From: Iris pallida
Taxonomy: Eukaryota; Streptophyta; Magnoliopsida; Asparagales; Iridaceae
Assembly: GCA_029216955.1 (NCBI GenBank)
Contig: JANAVB010033217.1
Location: 2,367,059-2,431,058, forward strand
Length of the DNA: 64,000 bases
Direction of reading: 5' to 3'
Of the stretch, positions 34,490 to 46,219 are shown one piece after another; within the stretch, counting starts at the first letter, position 1, and each line of letters begins with the position of its first letter. A model generated the notes under the pieces. The model was not told the origin of the DNA, did not search any database, and was given only the letters and a program-made list of their open reading frames with translations. The position numbers were made by a program, and so were the translations under genes.

Positions 34490-34878
34490 TGTTACAGCCG
34501 CAACGTGTCGGATGGGGAGAGAGGTTGTAAGTATTTGGTTGTAGATTTAGCATTTTTCATGTCCAAGTTGGACACACGAACTTTTGACAGAGCAAAAGGT
34601 TGCTTAATATAAAACTGATATTATTTCGATTCAACACCCCCTCCGCAGCTGCGGCAGCTTCATTTGGTGCGAGTTTCCCGCTGAAAACAACTGAACACTC
34701 GGCTATTTATGCGTTCGTTAGGATGATCATAACCCAAAGGAAAAGGAAAGGAGAAGAGAATTATGTGAGCATGTTTGCAGTTCAAAGGAAAGGAGAAGAG
34801 AATTATGTGAGCATGTTTGCAGTTCAAGCTCCTCCCTGACCCTGAGGTCCATAAAAGTACAAACCACTGAAAAAAATG
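34041..34878. repeat. Noncoding region with G/GA tract and short duplications
   Basis: A run of about 22 G at 34429-34450 is followed by a GA run to about 34487. The flanking words ACAGCCGCCACGTGTCGGAT and CAGCCGCAACGTGTCGGAT form a direct pair on either side of the tract. A second direct pair of about 40 bases (AAAGGAGAAGAGAATTATG) occurs at 34744 and 34789. No gene seen. Confidence 0.7.
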
Positions 34879-35000
34879 GGTGTTTATAAGGGCACTTCAA
34901 TTTTTACTCAGGGCTAGTCCGGATTGGGGTTAGTCCAATTTTTTTGGGGTTTTACTCAGGACAGTCCATTTTTTTTGATCTAGGGCTGTCCCAAAGTAAT

Positions 35001-35032
<32 letters not shown>

Positions 35033-35611
35033 CCCAAACACAAATTTCATCTCTCATTTGCCAAAATACTTCTCTCTCATCCTAAACCCTAACTTCTCTC
35101 TTCTTCTTCCACCTAAACCCTAAACTTTAACTCCATTCTCCACCACTGCAGCCGAGCATCTTCATCAACTTCCTCTTCTTCTCCCTTTCAAGGAGAACGA
35201 TGGCCCCCAAACCTTCCTCTCAAATAAGGTACGAAATTTTACGTCGTCCAGGACTGCCCATTCTTCTGGCAGTCTTGACTGTATGTTGGACTGTAAGAAA
35301 AATGAGCAGTCCATTGGCATAACATGTGTAACAATGGACTGCCCATTTTTCTGGTAGTCCAACATACAGTTAGGACTGCCAGAAAAGTGGACAGTCCTTT
35401 CTTACACATGATGTGAGTTAGGACTGGCCACTTTTCTGGCAGTCCTAACTGTATGTTGGACTGCCAGAAATTTGGGCAGTTTTTAGTTACACATATCCTG
35501 AGTAAAAATTGAAGTGCCCTGAGTAAATTTTTCCAATGGCAAACTTGTAAATAATACAAAGTTTAAAATGGACTAGCCCTGAGTAAAAATTTAAATGCCC
35601 TTATAAACACC
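34879..35611. mobile_element. Mutator-like nonautonomous element, possibly Pack-MULE
   Basis: Inverted ends of about 42 bases start GGTGTTTATAAGGGCA and close TGCCCTTATAAACACC. Both go inwards to GGGCTAGTCC with only a few mismatches. Flanks are A-rich (AAAAAAATG left, nine A right), which would fit a 9-base duplication. The left half holds a CT-rich, leader-like stretch with two AAACCCTA words and an ATG at 35200 followed by ten codons (MAPKPSSQIR) and GTACG, which looks like the first exon and donor of a host gene. The right half (35245-35480) is a set of direct and inverted copies of GGACTGCCAGAAAAGTGG-type words. A C run at 35001-35030 interrupts the left half. Confidence 0.6.
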
Positions 35612-36280
35612 AAAAAAAAAAACTATATAATCAAATGTGAAAGAAAGCTAGACGAGCCTTTTTACAAGTAGATCTCCAACCTTTTGAAATCTTAATCCCC
35701 AGCTGATACGGGAGTACCAAGGATCGATGGTAACAATGAAGAATGCCGCAGCTGATCGATGAGAGGAGGCGTTGCCTAATTTTTCAGCTCGATTACCTTC
35801 TTGTTCTTTTCTTTCCTTTGAAAATTGTAATTTTTTTTTTAATCAATTTTGTTCAGTGTTTGGCAAAATTGTAAGGAAAAAGCCAATCCTTAAGGTAGAT
35901 TAGCTAATCCTTGAATGGGTAGAGGGGACCACTTTTTTCATATTTGTTTCCTTCGAAATGTTTAACATTCAAACACGTGAAATGATTGACTTTTCTTTTT
36001 TCAAAGGCCATGATTTTGTGAACCAAACATGACCTACCGTCCCCGAGAAATGGGGAGCTCGGCCAGAAAAGCAGCCATCTCGGAGGCCGTGCTCCCGCTG
36101 AGCGCGTGCGGCAACATCCTGGCTGCCTGTTCGCTGCGGCATTTGTCTTGTGATCTTGCACGCCATTTCATTAGAAATTTAAGTCCCAAAAACCTTCTCG
36201 GTCCGGTTAGTTACGGTAATATCGGGTTCCTACGTCACATATGGTTTGAGACACTTCTTACCCCTGCAATAAAAAAAGAA
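35612..36280. other. Noncoding with a small GC-rich island
   Basis: At 36044-36130 a GC-rich patch codes in one plus frame for about 40 residues (MGSSARKAAISEAVLPLS and onwards), unlike its AT-rich surroundings. It may be a gene scrap but matches no family I know. The rest shows no features. Confidence 0.3.
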
Positions 36281-36517
36281 ATTTTTTGACTTACATCCCA
36301 CTTGTTAATATGAATTTGTACTTACATTCCTTTTTTTATTTTTTTTAGACTTACATTCCACTTTTCGTCACAAAAAATATTTATTTTGTCACAAAAAGTA
36401 TTTGTTTTGTCACGAAAAATACTTTTAGTGACGAAAGTGGGATGTAAGTCTAAAAAAAATAAAAAGTGAGATGTAAGTACAAAGTCATATTAATAAGTGG
36501 GATGAAAGTCAAAAAAT
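36281..36517. mobile_element. Foldback MITE copy 1
   Basis: The left arm ATTTTTTGACTTACATCCCA and the right arm GGGATGAAAGTCAAAAAAT are inverse copies, and the pairing continues through ATATGAATTTGTACTTACAT towards the centre. The centre has several TTTTGTCAC / GTGACGAAA words. A second copy lies at 36843-37057, which confirms a mobile family. Target duplication is not clear. Confidence 0.75.
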
Positions 36518-36842
36518 GAGTGATAAAAAGATCCAAACTGGAACAACTTTCTGACATTCCGGGGGCAGTGTGGCAACTACAAAGCTTCGGATGGAACTCT
36601 GATTAGAAAGTTGTATGTGGTGAGCAGTCCATTTTTTTTTTTATTTAACTGTTTTTATTTTATGAATGCAATCAACCAGACTGTTCCAATTTAGGTTATA
36701 TAGTTGAGGTCTTAAAAAGCGAAAGAACGATGCGCTGCGGAAGATGCAGGCTAGTTTCTACGTCTAGCATGGGCTGGCAAATAAACATCACAATTGTACT
36801 GTTTAAAGTATAATAAGTGATACCAGAAAGAAAATAAAAGGA
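36518..36842. other. Spacer between two foldback MITEs
   Basis: About 320 bases of AT-rich DNA without a recognised gene, repeat or signal. Confidence 0.5.
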
Positions 36843-37057
36843 ATTTTTTGACTTTCATTCCACTTATTAATATGAATTTGTACTTACATCCTATTTTTTT
36901 TTTTTTTAGACTTACATATCATTTTTCGCCACTAAAAATATTTTTCGTGACAAAATGAATATTTTTCGTGACAAAAAATGGAATGCAAGTCCAATAAAAT
37001 TAAAAAGTGGGATATAAGTACAAATTCATATTAACAAGTGGGATGAAAGTTAAAAAT
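36843..37057. mobile_element. Foldback MITE copy 2
   Basis: Same arms and centre as the copy at 36281 (ATTTTTTGACTTTCATTCCA at the left, TGGGATGAAAGTTAAAAAT at the right), with substitutions and a longer T run. It is in the same orientation and 560 bases downstream. Confidence 0.75.
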
Positions 37058-37678
37058 TCCCAAAATAAAAATGTAGCTATGAAAACATAATAAAACTTAT
37101 CTTGCAATCAAAAGAGGAAAGGAAACCTACACATTCCACCGGAGGAAGGATGAATTGCAAAGCTAGCTTCCATATTCCATGTTGAACTATGCTACATCAC
37201 ATGCACACTTGTGCACGCACGCGACAGAGACGCAGAGGAGGAGGAGGAGGAGGAGGGTGCATGGCCCCAGTATGCGTGTAGGCGCATGCCAAACATCTAA
37301 TTTGTTCCATGTTTGGGTCACTCCTGTAATTCATCCAGTCCCATAGGACCGTTTCTGAGCATGTGCAAACTATGCGATCGTACATGATCCAAAAACCCGG
37401 AAGATACTAATTTTTTTTAACTTCCGTGTATATTACTAATGTGAAATTTCTTTTTTTAGAATTAGGCCACCATAGCTTTTTATAAACGACAGTAACAGGA
37501 CCCTTAGAATGTCAGAAAAAAGGTCTTTCTTTTAGAGTAGTTAAAAATAGCCTTCTTTAGTATTTGTACATGGCCCTCAGAAATGGCTCAGCGGTCCCAT
37601 AATTCCATTATGGAATAAATTTTATGTGTGTATTTCTATATTTGATTCTCCATTTATTGATTGGTATACAATGATATG
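37058..37678. other. Noncoding, no recognised feature
   Basis: A short GGA microsatellite lies at 37234-37255; the minus-strand frame across it is a repeat artefact. Nothing else is supported. Confidence 0.5.
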
Positions 37679-38083
37679 TTAGAGCATCCCAGAGTGGATA
37701 CACTCCAAACACATACTCCAAATTATTAAAAATTGTGTAAATTATTACTTTTGGAGTATCTCATTGGTTTTGGCATGCAATGATACATCCAAATTAACAT
37801 CCCTTTTTTTTTTCTCCTTTAATCTTCCTTCATTGTTTGGTAAGATTTTTTTTCTCCTTTTTTTTTATTTTATATTTTTCTTCAACATTTGATAAGAACA
37901 ATTAATTTGGTGGGCCCAGAAATTAATATAGCAGAACTATGACACACTCCTAATCTGGAGTGTCTTTCAGCTTTCTAGTAATTTTCAAGTATGAACAAGT
38001 GCCCACTGCAACTTTCAAGTGCTACAAAATTTAATTAAAGTCAAAATGTAGCACTGAAAGCTCTTCCACTGTGGATGCTCTTA
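37679..38083. mobile_element. Harbinger-like MITE with TTA duplication
   Basis: The element 37682-38080 (399 bases) starts GAGCATCCCAGAGTGG and ends CCACTGTGGATGCTC, imperfect inverted ends, with TTA on each side. This end sequence and 3-base duplication are typical of a widespread plant PIF/Harbinger-type MITE group. The interior is AT-rich with no coding. Confidence 0.82.
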
Positions 38084-38165
38084 GCTCAAGTGGTATGAGT
38101 GGTGGTTTTTTTTTATAAGAGGACTAATTTGAATCCCACAACTAACATCTGTTTTTATTACCATT
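38084..38165 (+). repeat. tRNA-derived SINE-like fragment
   Basis: TAGCTCAAGTGGTATGAG resembles a tRNA box A region, and AATTTGAATCCCACAAC about 50 bases on resembles box B. The spacing fits a pol III promoter. The T run between them and the lack of a clear tail or duplication make this a weak call. Confidence 0.4.
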
Positions 38166-40499
38166 TTTTGAGGAACCCCTTGGAAGCTAAGCCCATCGGA
38201 CTCGGGCGTAGCCACAAAGTGACAGTCTGATGATGTACTTCACACGTTCGCGTCAGACGCACGATTGTGACGTGGTGCAAGCTTCGTGTATGGTTGCGTC
38301 GTGGTGGTAGCTCCGCGTATGGTAGCGCCATTGTTGGTAGCGCCGCTACGTAGCTAGCCTCATTGCTGATTGTTCAGTTCTCGTAACCGAGTACATACAT
38401 TCATGAGTTACTCTTATTTTGGTGCTGCCATTCATGGGGATAATTTAGTTTTCTATCTAACAAAGTCGTAACTGCTCTCATACTATATAAGCATCAACTC
38501 TTCGCAAAGCAATTTTTGAAGGAGAAACCTAGAGATCTCTTTCTAAACAACAAGTGTTTTTTTTTTCCGAGTGTTTTATATCAACGTTAAGTCCGAAGAA
38601 GGGTGGTGATTCAAGAAGTGTTCCAGAAGTTCTACAGACCCTGTGGGTTCCTATGAGCGAATAGATAGAACGGTCCATTATCGTTTTGAGAGACAGTAGT
38701 TCTGACCACCCAGCAGGTTGTTTTGCTGACTTGATTAACAAACAATTAGAGCAGAGTCGGCATTCAAAAGTGATGGAATCCCCCATGAAACAAGCCATCC
38801 ACGGAACAAGCAACCACGAAGGCAAATACTGGAGAACAAAGCATCAAAGAAGGGTATTGTCGCGGAACCAAGTGCCCCTACGAAACTAGGTACTGCTGTA
38901 GAACTGAGAATTCATGCGAAACAACTAGCCCCCCGGAATAGTCAGTCCCACAGAACTAGGCATCCTCGCGGAATTGTGTATATACCCAGTGCCGACTGTT
39001 ACTGTCAAGCGTCGCGGAGACTACGACTTCTCCGTCGCTGTCGTCGAATCGTTTGAATGATTGCCGAGACACCACGTCCACATGTAGCACCCCCGATCAA
39101 CCATCATGGCATGTTCCCCACGAGATAAGGAGAATGTGGGAAGTTATCCCCACGACTAGCGGTTAATCCGCTTGAGTCCCACGATACTCATCTATAAACA
39201 TTACCAAAATAAGTGATTTTAGCGATGCTGAAAAATGTTGCTAATTTAAAAAATAAACGTCGCTAAGACGTTACTAATGGGTCGCGTATTGACTGGCCGT
39301 TGACCAAAGAAATGTTGTTATATCGACACATTAGACGACGTCGCTAAACATCGCCAAATTGACAACATTTAGGTTATAGTTGTTAGATTAATTAGCAAAA
39401 GGTTCTGTATGAGTACTTTGATGTCGTCTCCTGATATGTTCTTTAGTAGAGGTTTAACAACCTCAAGCAGTATCGACTTAAGTGGATGGTTATGCAGTAG
39501 AGTTTTGTCATCTCAACCAGTTTACCCCTACCCTAGTAGCTACCAAAGTTAGACGGGAACCGAAGGTTCCACCAGAAGCTCTATTTGGAGATTATCTTAC
39601 CTATTCAGCAGCATGAATTCACGACCTTCGGCGCGTTCATGAGGACAACTAGGCGGTACGAGTATATTTCTCAGAGGATTATGACTAGGACATGGGATAT
39701 AAGAGGTATTACACTACCATTACACTACCATGACATGCTCTTCCTCCCAGTGGTCTGCATCGTTGCCGACAATTCTAGCTTTGAAGATTGGAGCACCGAG
39801 GAGATTAGTGTCAGTAGCATCAGTAGAACAGTCGATTTAGATTGACCTTAACACTAGATGCATGTAATTTAAGTAGGATGCACTTACTGTGGGTAGATCA
39901 CGCCATTACATATTGTCGTAGGGAAAATGGCCAGTATTTGATTTACGAATCATCAGATTCTATGCTGGGATTTTGCAAATGGAGGACGTCAGAAGGGTCG
40001 TCAGTGCCACAGCTAGTAGCATCATCTACACCAACAGGACTACAATATGTAGTGTCCCGTCCCTCCAGTTGCTCTGCTTTTCATACCGCACTTGCTTTAG
40101 CTTTGGCTTTGGTTTTCGTGAATGCGTTTACGTGAATATTTTCAATGGTTTTCATGGCTTGCGTTTTGAACTTCGCATTCGTATCGAATTTCTTGAATAA
40201 CACAATGTTCTAATCAATTGCTTATGCGATTGCAGGTGATCGCGTAGGCGACATCTAAGTGCAGCCAACCAGTCCCTCGTATGTAGCAAAGACTAAGGTG
40301 AGTGGCTGACCTCCTTCACCTCGACCCTCTGATTCAAATCAAGAACTCGGAATAACTGTATCAGAGTGAATTACTCTGAAAATATAAGTTTCGCACCAAA
40401 AAGAGAAAAGATAAGGTTCTAGAAAAGAGACAGAATTATTTATGATCTGTAAAACCAAAGAAATAAATCGATTATATAATTGTCGCAACGATACCATAA
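38166..40499. other. Unresolved repeat-like region
   Basis: No gene is supported. A possible TATA (CTATATAAGC) lies at about 38484-38493. At 39230-39400, words such as GTCGCTAA and GACGTCGCTAAAC resemble the CACTA subterminal repeats at 16123-16530, so a second CACTA relic is likely. Around 39070-39110, TGTAGCACCCCCGATC looks like an LTR start, without a partner. Open frames at 39585-40200 match nothing I know. Confidence 0.4.
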
Positions 40500-42746
40500 A
40501 ATGTGCCTTGAATAACTTAGCACTGTCATGAACAACTGGTGCACAAGGGCGACTGTTTCTTCGGACGGTATCCCGGGGCCACGAGACCGATCCGGCCTAG
40601 GAAGAAACACGATAGATATGCTGGATTGTACCGCGGGTATTCGGTGCTCCTTCGACGGGGCTCGCTGTAGAAGTATAAAATTTCAGGCCAGTCCCTATGC
40701 GCCATAAATTCTCATGTGCCTCACACTGATATGCGCCAGAAAAGACAAGAGTACTCGGCATAGCAGAACACAAACAAAGAGTATAAGACATCAAGAAACT
40801 AGGCTTTTATTTCATATGAAAGTCTATTGCATGTCTAAAACTCTTTACAAAGGAGAATTCTTTTACAAAAGAAAAAAAGAAAGGAAAGATCCTAAAAAGC
40901 TACAGGCGCATCCTGACAGCAACTGTCAGGCGCATCACTTAAAGCTACTGCCGGGCGCATCACCTTGGTGTCCCACTCAGGCGCATCAACTCATCATCTC
41001 ATCGCAGGCGCACCCTGTGCATAGTCAGAGCCAACCACTTCCTTGCCAACGTGCGGGCACTCTAGCATGAGGAGTAGCTCTTCTAGCCTAACAAAGTCGG
41101 GGCATGATAGCCCCGACCTGCGGCTCTTCCAGCATAACAAAAATCGAGGCACGACCGCCCCGATCTTTGGATGCAATAGGCACCTTCAGCCTATGTCGGG
41201 ACACGATGATCCCGATATTTGGTTGCAACATGCACTTTCACAGGACCGATGGTGAAAAAACTAACTCGGTGCATCTTCGTCCTCGAAAGAAGTTCATCGT
41301 CAACTCGCCGAGGCAGGGGACCGATCGAGTTCATCTCCATTTTGGAAAAGACAAGTGAAGAATGGAAATAAGATTTCCTTCATGCGGCTATTTATAGACC
41401 CGGGCAGCCCACAACCGTGTGCCAAGTGGAAGGCTCTCCGACTTTCGTGCAATAAATTTACATTTATGGCAATAAACTTGTCTCTTCGTATTCTGCTAAA
41501 ATCAAGACAGCCATTAAACGCCTAGAAGAACTCAACAGATGGGGCAAAGAGGATGCGACACATGGCAGATGCGTCGTCGACATCATGCGCCCCCTATTGA
41601 TGTGCCCAGTGGGACATAAACCCATGCGTCCAGATCGGAATTAACCGATGCGTCCCTTTCAAACTTGTCATCATCAAGCATTTAATGCTGAGTGACAAAG
41701 GCGACAACATATCTTCCAAAGAGCCGTCCAATCAGCCGCCCTTTGCAGAAAACGAAGAGCCGCTGACAACAACACCTTCATTACACTTTTGGTCGGCTAC
41801 AGCTGTCCTTGCCACGTGGCCGATCATTCATTCGCATGCGTCTCGCAGCCATGTGCCCAGAAGATTGCATGCACCTCAAAAGCCATGCGCCCCCCAGACT
41901 TACTCCTGATCTCAAGGAACAGAAGCCGAGTCTCTGTATGTGCCTCAAAAGCCATACGCCTGGACTTGCCTATGACTCCTCGAAGTTATAGACGAAGTCA
42001 CCCCATGCGTCTGTTCCTAGGCGCATCCTGATGTGAAGCCCTGCATGAGCCTCAAAAGCCATGCGTCCGGACTCGCTCCTGATCCCTAAAGACAGTAGCC
42101 CAGTCCTCTCCATGCGCCTGATCCTAGGCGCATCAAGACAGATCGTTCTCCCCCAAATCCGAGATCTTTGAAGCCACAGACATGCGCCACGTGTCTTTTG
42201 ACTCAGTTCTGCTCAAGAATGGGTGCTAACCACCTCAGATCTTGGCAACAATCGAATCCTCGCAACTGCCACGTGTCAGCTCTACTGCAGCCCAACGCAG
42301 CAGTTCAAACAGATTCGAGGCACATCATCCATACGCCTCCGCCAGCATCAGCCACGTGACGTTCCCACATCCAGGCGCATCCTACATATGTGCACAGAGG
42401 CAGCTCGGCCTGCTACCTATAAATAGAAGGACCATTACTTCAAGGAAGACAGAGATATATCCACAGATCATATCCAGAGATCAGGAGAGACACTTCACGT
42501 CTTCTTTCCCTCAAAATACTCCCGCATCCAGAGCAATCCAGACCTTCAGAGAATTCAAGATCGTTGTCAGATCGTCAACGGCGTCAACGCATTACCACTC
42601 GCTCCACCGACACAGTTCCCAGATAAAAACAAAAGTGTACTCAAAGGACTACATCTAAGTCCTACATTGTATACTATTCTGTTTGTAATCGAAATACAAA
42701 AGTTTCAATCAAAAAACCTTTTGTGTCCCTTTTTCGATGGCGAACA
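40500..42746 (+). mobile_element. 5' LTR of Tat/Ogre-like element 4 (left edge uncertain)
   Basis: The right edge is set by CGAACA at 42746, four bases before a primer-binding site. A promoter-like TATAAATAG lies at 42418-42426, and the transcribed R/U5 part would follow. The left edge is a guess, because no second LTR copy lies in the window. From about 40690 onwards the sequence is studded with ATGCGYC and its inverse GRCGCAT, and this continues past the LTR into the leader. Short frames here are not coding. Confidence 0.5.
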
Positions 42747-42749
42747 AGC

Positions 42750-42767
42750 TGGTGACTCTGCTGGGGA
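42750..42767 (+). other. Primer-binding site of element 4
   Basis: TGGTGACTCTGCTGGGGA starts three bases after the LTR end. Sites of the form TGGYGACTCYGCTGGGGA are characteristic of Tat/Ogre-lineage elements. This fixes the plus orientation of the gag and protease pieces further right. Confidence 0.75.
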
Positions 42768-43983
42768 CCACCTTCTCCTCCAACGAGAAGGTTGTGTTTA
42801 TAATCTGACGACATTGAGCTGGGCTCCTCCCATAAAACACTTGTGGTGCGCCTCGATCAACATGCGTATGAGGAGTTCATCTCTGAAGGCAGCGTAAATC
42901 CTTCGAAGCGGCTGCCAAAGCCGAAGAAGACTCGCCGAGTTTGGGTGCGCAAGGGCGATGCGCCTAGCACCATTGCTGAAGGGATGCGCCACCGCAGCTG
43001 ACCCTTCCTGCTGACGTTCTCAACAACCAAGATGCGCCCACTACTGCAGCACGTCTGTCAGAGAAATGCGGTGTTGACTGCATTCCCCAACTATCCTATC
43101 CCAGTCGAAGAAGATGCGCCAATGTAGCAGAGGCGGAGCCAATTTCCCGTGAATGAACTCTGGTGTGCAGGAGAAAACATCTGTCTTTGACAGACTCCTT
43201 CGCGGGCTAGTACAAAAAAATCCAAGGCAGCACAGGCCATGCGCCCCAAACGTGCTACGCCAACAGTGAACCAGAAGCACGCGCTCAAAATCATGCGTAC
43301 TGCTGATAGCAAGCTGTACAGGGTTGACTCGGGCGCATGTGCGCCAGATACGAGCCGATCTTCAAAGTCCCCATCCCGCTTGGGCGCATCTTCTGTGTTT
43401 TGAATCAAGTCAGACAGGGCAAAATCTGCGACGTTGAACCTCATGCGCCCACTTGGGGGTGCGTATGAAGCGGGTTCAAGTTACAATAAATATTGTTCCC
43501 CCACCAATGATCTGGGAGTCTCATACGCGTAAACTAGATCAGGAGGCGCAACATTAACATGAACACCCTGGCGCTTGGCCTTGCCATGCGCCTGAAGGCG
43601 GTGTGAAAGTAGAACTTTCCCATCATGATTTGGGTAATGTGATCACGCACAAACGCAGATCAGGAGAGCTGACCAATGAGCATGATGCGCCCCTCACAGG
43701 GCACATTTGTGCCATGGTCACCATCAACTGCTTTTGTTGCAAGACAGCAGCTCCACCACAAAGGTAGTCCGTGTTTCAGCGACTGCAATCTATGGCACCC
43801 ATTCGACGTCGCCTCGGTAAGAGAGTGCCAATTAAAGACGAATAGGAGCCTAAGATCGCTTCTTGCCATGTTGTCACCAACTCTCACTTATCCGGGAGAA
43901 AGACAACTGCCAACTCCTCGACCTCTGCAACGTCATCCAAGAGTCAACCGAGGAAGAATAAGACGGTAATCCCGTCCTCAGGG
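42768..43983 (+). other. Element 4 untranslated leader
   Basis: Long noncoding leader between the primer site and gag, as usual in this lineage. It carries at least a dozen further ATGCGCC/GGCGCAT words. Open frames on either strand are short and unlike proteins. Confidence 0.5.
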
Positions 43984-44838
43984 GTGTTCGAAAGCACTCG
44001 GGCGAGGAAGAAGTCTCTGGCTGAAGTAGTGGTTGGGGGTAGTCAAATTCCTGACAATCCTCCTCTTGAAGACGAGGAAGTCCCCCACGGAACCAACCTC
44101 GACGTAGCTGGGGGTAGCCAGTGCGAGGCCTCGAAAGAAGAGGCCCTTCCACAGGAAAGTGAGGTCGAGAGTGAGGCTTCAACCGATTCATCCAGTTTTA
44201 CCCATGTCATGACAAATTACATGGCAGGGGGTGGTGATGAAGAAGAATCAGACACTCCAGCTCTGGACATCGTGCAACGCATAGACACTTTGGAAGGGGG
44301 CCTCAAAACCCTCTCTGCCTCTATGCAGACCTTAACTCAAGCAGTATTCGAGATTCGGACCACTCTAGCAAGGGCCCCTGTCTTCACCAGTCCTGATCCA
44401 GGGGCCAATGGGGAATCAAGTATACCCCCTCAACGGATACCTTCGAGTGCAGATCATCATGCTGCACCTCGGACATCAGCTCCTTCCAATATCCAACTTC
44501 AGGCTCTACCACCTTCACCTGCTCCCAGCTCTACAGAAGATCTGGTCAAGATGATTAGAAACCTGTGTGAGCGCTTTGAGGCTCGAAATAGGCAGGAAGA
44601 GCGTCAGAAAATGGGAATCCCGCAATCTTACCCCCTCGAGTGGAATAAGGTGGTCTATCCTTCCAAGTATAAACCACAAACACTGACACCATATGACGGA
44701 AAGGATTCTCCTCGTCGGTACCTGACATACTTCCAGTCTCAGACGGGGCATCTTTCGAAGGAAGAGCCCTACTCACAAGCCTATTTGTTGGGGGCATTAA
44801 AAGGAGTCACCTACGACTGGTACTGCAGTCTCCCTGAC
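43984..44838 (+). pseudogene. Element 4 gag, first part
   Basis: The frame starts in the leader region (MFESTRARKKS) and runs 285 codons. It has an acidic, low-complexity N-terminal part, a coiled-coil-like stretch near residues 97-120 (IDTLEGGLKTLSASMQTL), a Ser/Pro-rich linker, and the start of the Tat-type capsid domain with YDGKDSPRRYLTYFQSQTG and AYLLGALKGVTYDWYCSL. Translation is cut by a hAT element inserted at 44839, and the same frame resumes after that element with NSISSFDDL. The family call comes from the capsid motif and from the protease further right. No database search was possible. Confidence 0.8.
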
Positions 44839-45951
44839 TAGGGGTGAGCAATCGGTCTATTCGGTTCAAACCGAACCAAAATTTCAAAAACCGAAATAAA
44901 CCGAATTTCAAAAACCAAAAACCGAAACCTAACCGAATAAAGCAAAAACCGAAATTCAACCGAACCGAAATAATAGGTTCGGTTTTCGGTTTATTCGGTT
45001 CCTCCATAATCATTCACAAGAATCACAACAAAAATCACCAACAGAAATTTTCCTTTTAACTGAAATATACTTCAGTTTATTAGTTTCCTCCATAATCATT
45101 CACAGCAGAGATCATTAACATAAATTTTTATTTTAATCGAACTATACAAAAAACATAATATGTCCTTTACTGAAGTAAAAAAAAACTGAACTATACCAAC
45201 AAAAAAAACATAATCATTAAAAAAACTGAACCTAATGTCATTCACAACCTAATATCACAAAAAAACATGATCATTCACAAAAAATTGAACTATAAAAAAT
45301 AAAATAAAAACTGAACTAAACTTTGCCCTTTATTCATTAAAGGGACTATACAAAAGCACTGCTCTCACCTGAAACCCGATCCGAAGAGTCGTTGCCTAAT
45401 GGCATCTCCATATCTTCTTCTTGCCATCTTCTTTCCGTCCTCCGTTCCAGAGGACATGTCATCTCTAATCAGTGCTACACATGGTCCGCCGACCTTGCAG
45501 CCGCCTGCAGCATCCCTCGACAAATCTTCTGCGGGAGCATCACCTTCTATTAGTTGCTCAAAGCCGCACGAAGAAACAGATCTTAGAAAACCCGATGGAT
45601 TTCCAAAAGGTGAAGAGAGAAAGAGGAGAGAGTTAGGATTAGGTTTCTCTCCTCTCGGCGGCTGTGGAGAACTTTCAGGAAAGTGGAGAGAGAAAGAAAT
45701 ATGAGGGCTTAGGTTTTTTTCATATATATATAAAGGAGAGGGTAATGTAGTAATTGTACAATCTAATTCGGGTTTCGGTTTTGAATCGAACCCGAAGTCT
45801 AAACCCGAAACCGAAACCGATTAAAGGTTTTGGATTTTCTCACAACCGAACCCGACCCGAATTACTTTCCAACCGAACCGAAACCCTTATTCGGTTCGGT
45901 TCGGTTCGGTTTTTGGCCCAAAACCGAATAATGCTCTGCCCTATCCCTGAC
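44831..45951. mobile_element. hAT element in element 4 gag, TSD TCCCTGAC
   Basis: The element is 44839-45943 (1.1 kb), starting TAGGGGTGAGC and ending GCTCTGCCCTA, with TCCCTGAC on both sides (44831-44838 and 45944-45951), a perfect 8-base duplication. Ends are rich in ACCGAA words, as in the relative at 31279. The interior carries gene-like sequence on the minus strand at about 45360-45700: a CT-rich leader with AAACCTAA words, and an ATG near 45408 followed by about 13 codons and CAGGTGAG, a good donor site. It might be the first exon of a former transposase or a captured exon. No catalytic motif is present. Confidence 0.92.
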
Positions 45952-46219
45952 AACTCTATATCATCCTTCGATGACTTGATATGCCTCTTCCTCGATCAGT
46001 TCTGTGACGGTAGAAAGACATGACCATGTCGTCTCTCATAGAAGTCCGTCAGACGGAGAAGGAAACTGTTCGAACCTTCATCGAGCGTTTCTGAAAGCAT
46101 GCCTAAGGTTACCTCCGGGTATGCCAGAACATGCACTCATTGACTCCTGCAGCATGAACATGATCCCTGCGATCAAAATCTAGCTCAACTCTGCTTCGCC
46201 TTCCGATTGGAGTTCATTG
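45952..46219 (+). pseudogene. Element 4 gag, second part
   Basis: This continues the capsid coding sequence after the hAT element (SFDDLICLFLDQFCDG at the start). A TGA at about 46021 ends the frame, and further stops or shifts follow within 200 bases, so gag was already decaying or has decayed since. It ends at the ATTAT target site of the solo LTR. Confidence 0.7.

Noticed and set aside
36029..36289. Plus-strand open frame in a GC-rich island, possible small gene.
   Set aside because: No family match, no splice or promoter signals; noted only as a composition anomaly.
44839..45943. The ACCGAA-rich segment as part of the element 4 gag or LTR.
   Set aside because: An exact 8-base duplication and hAT ends show that it is a separate insertion.
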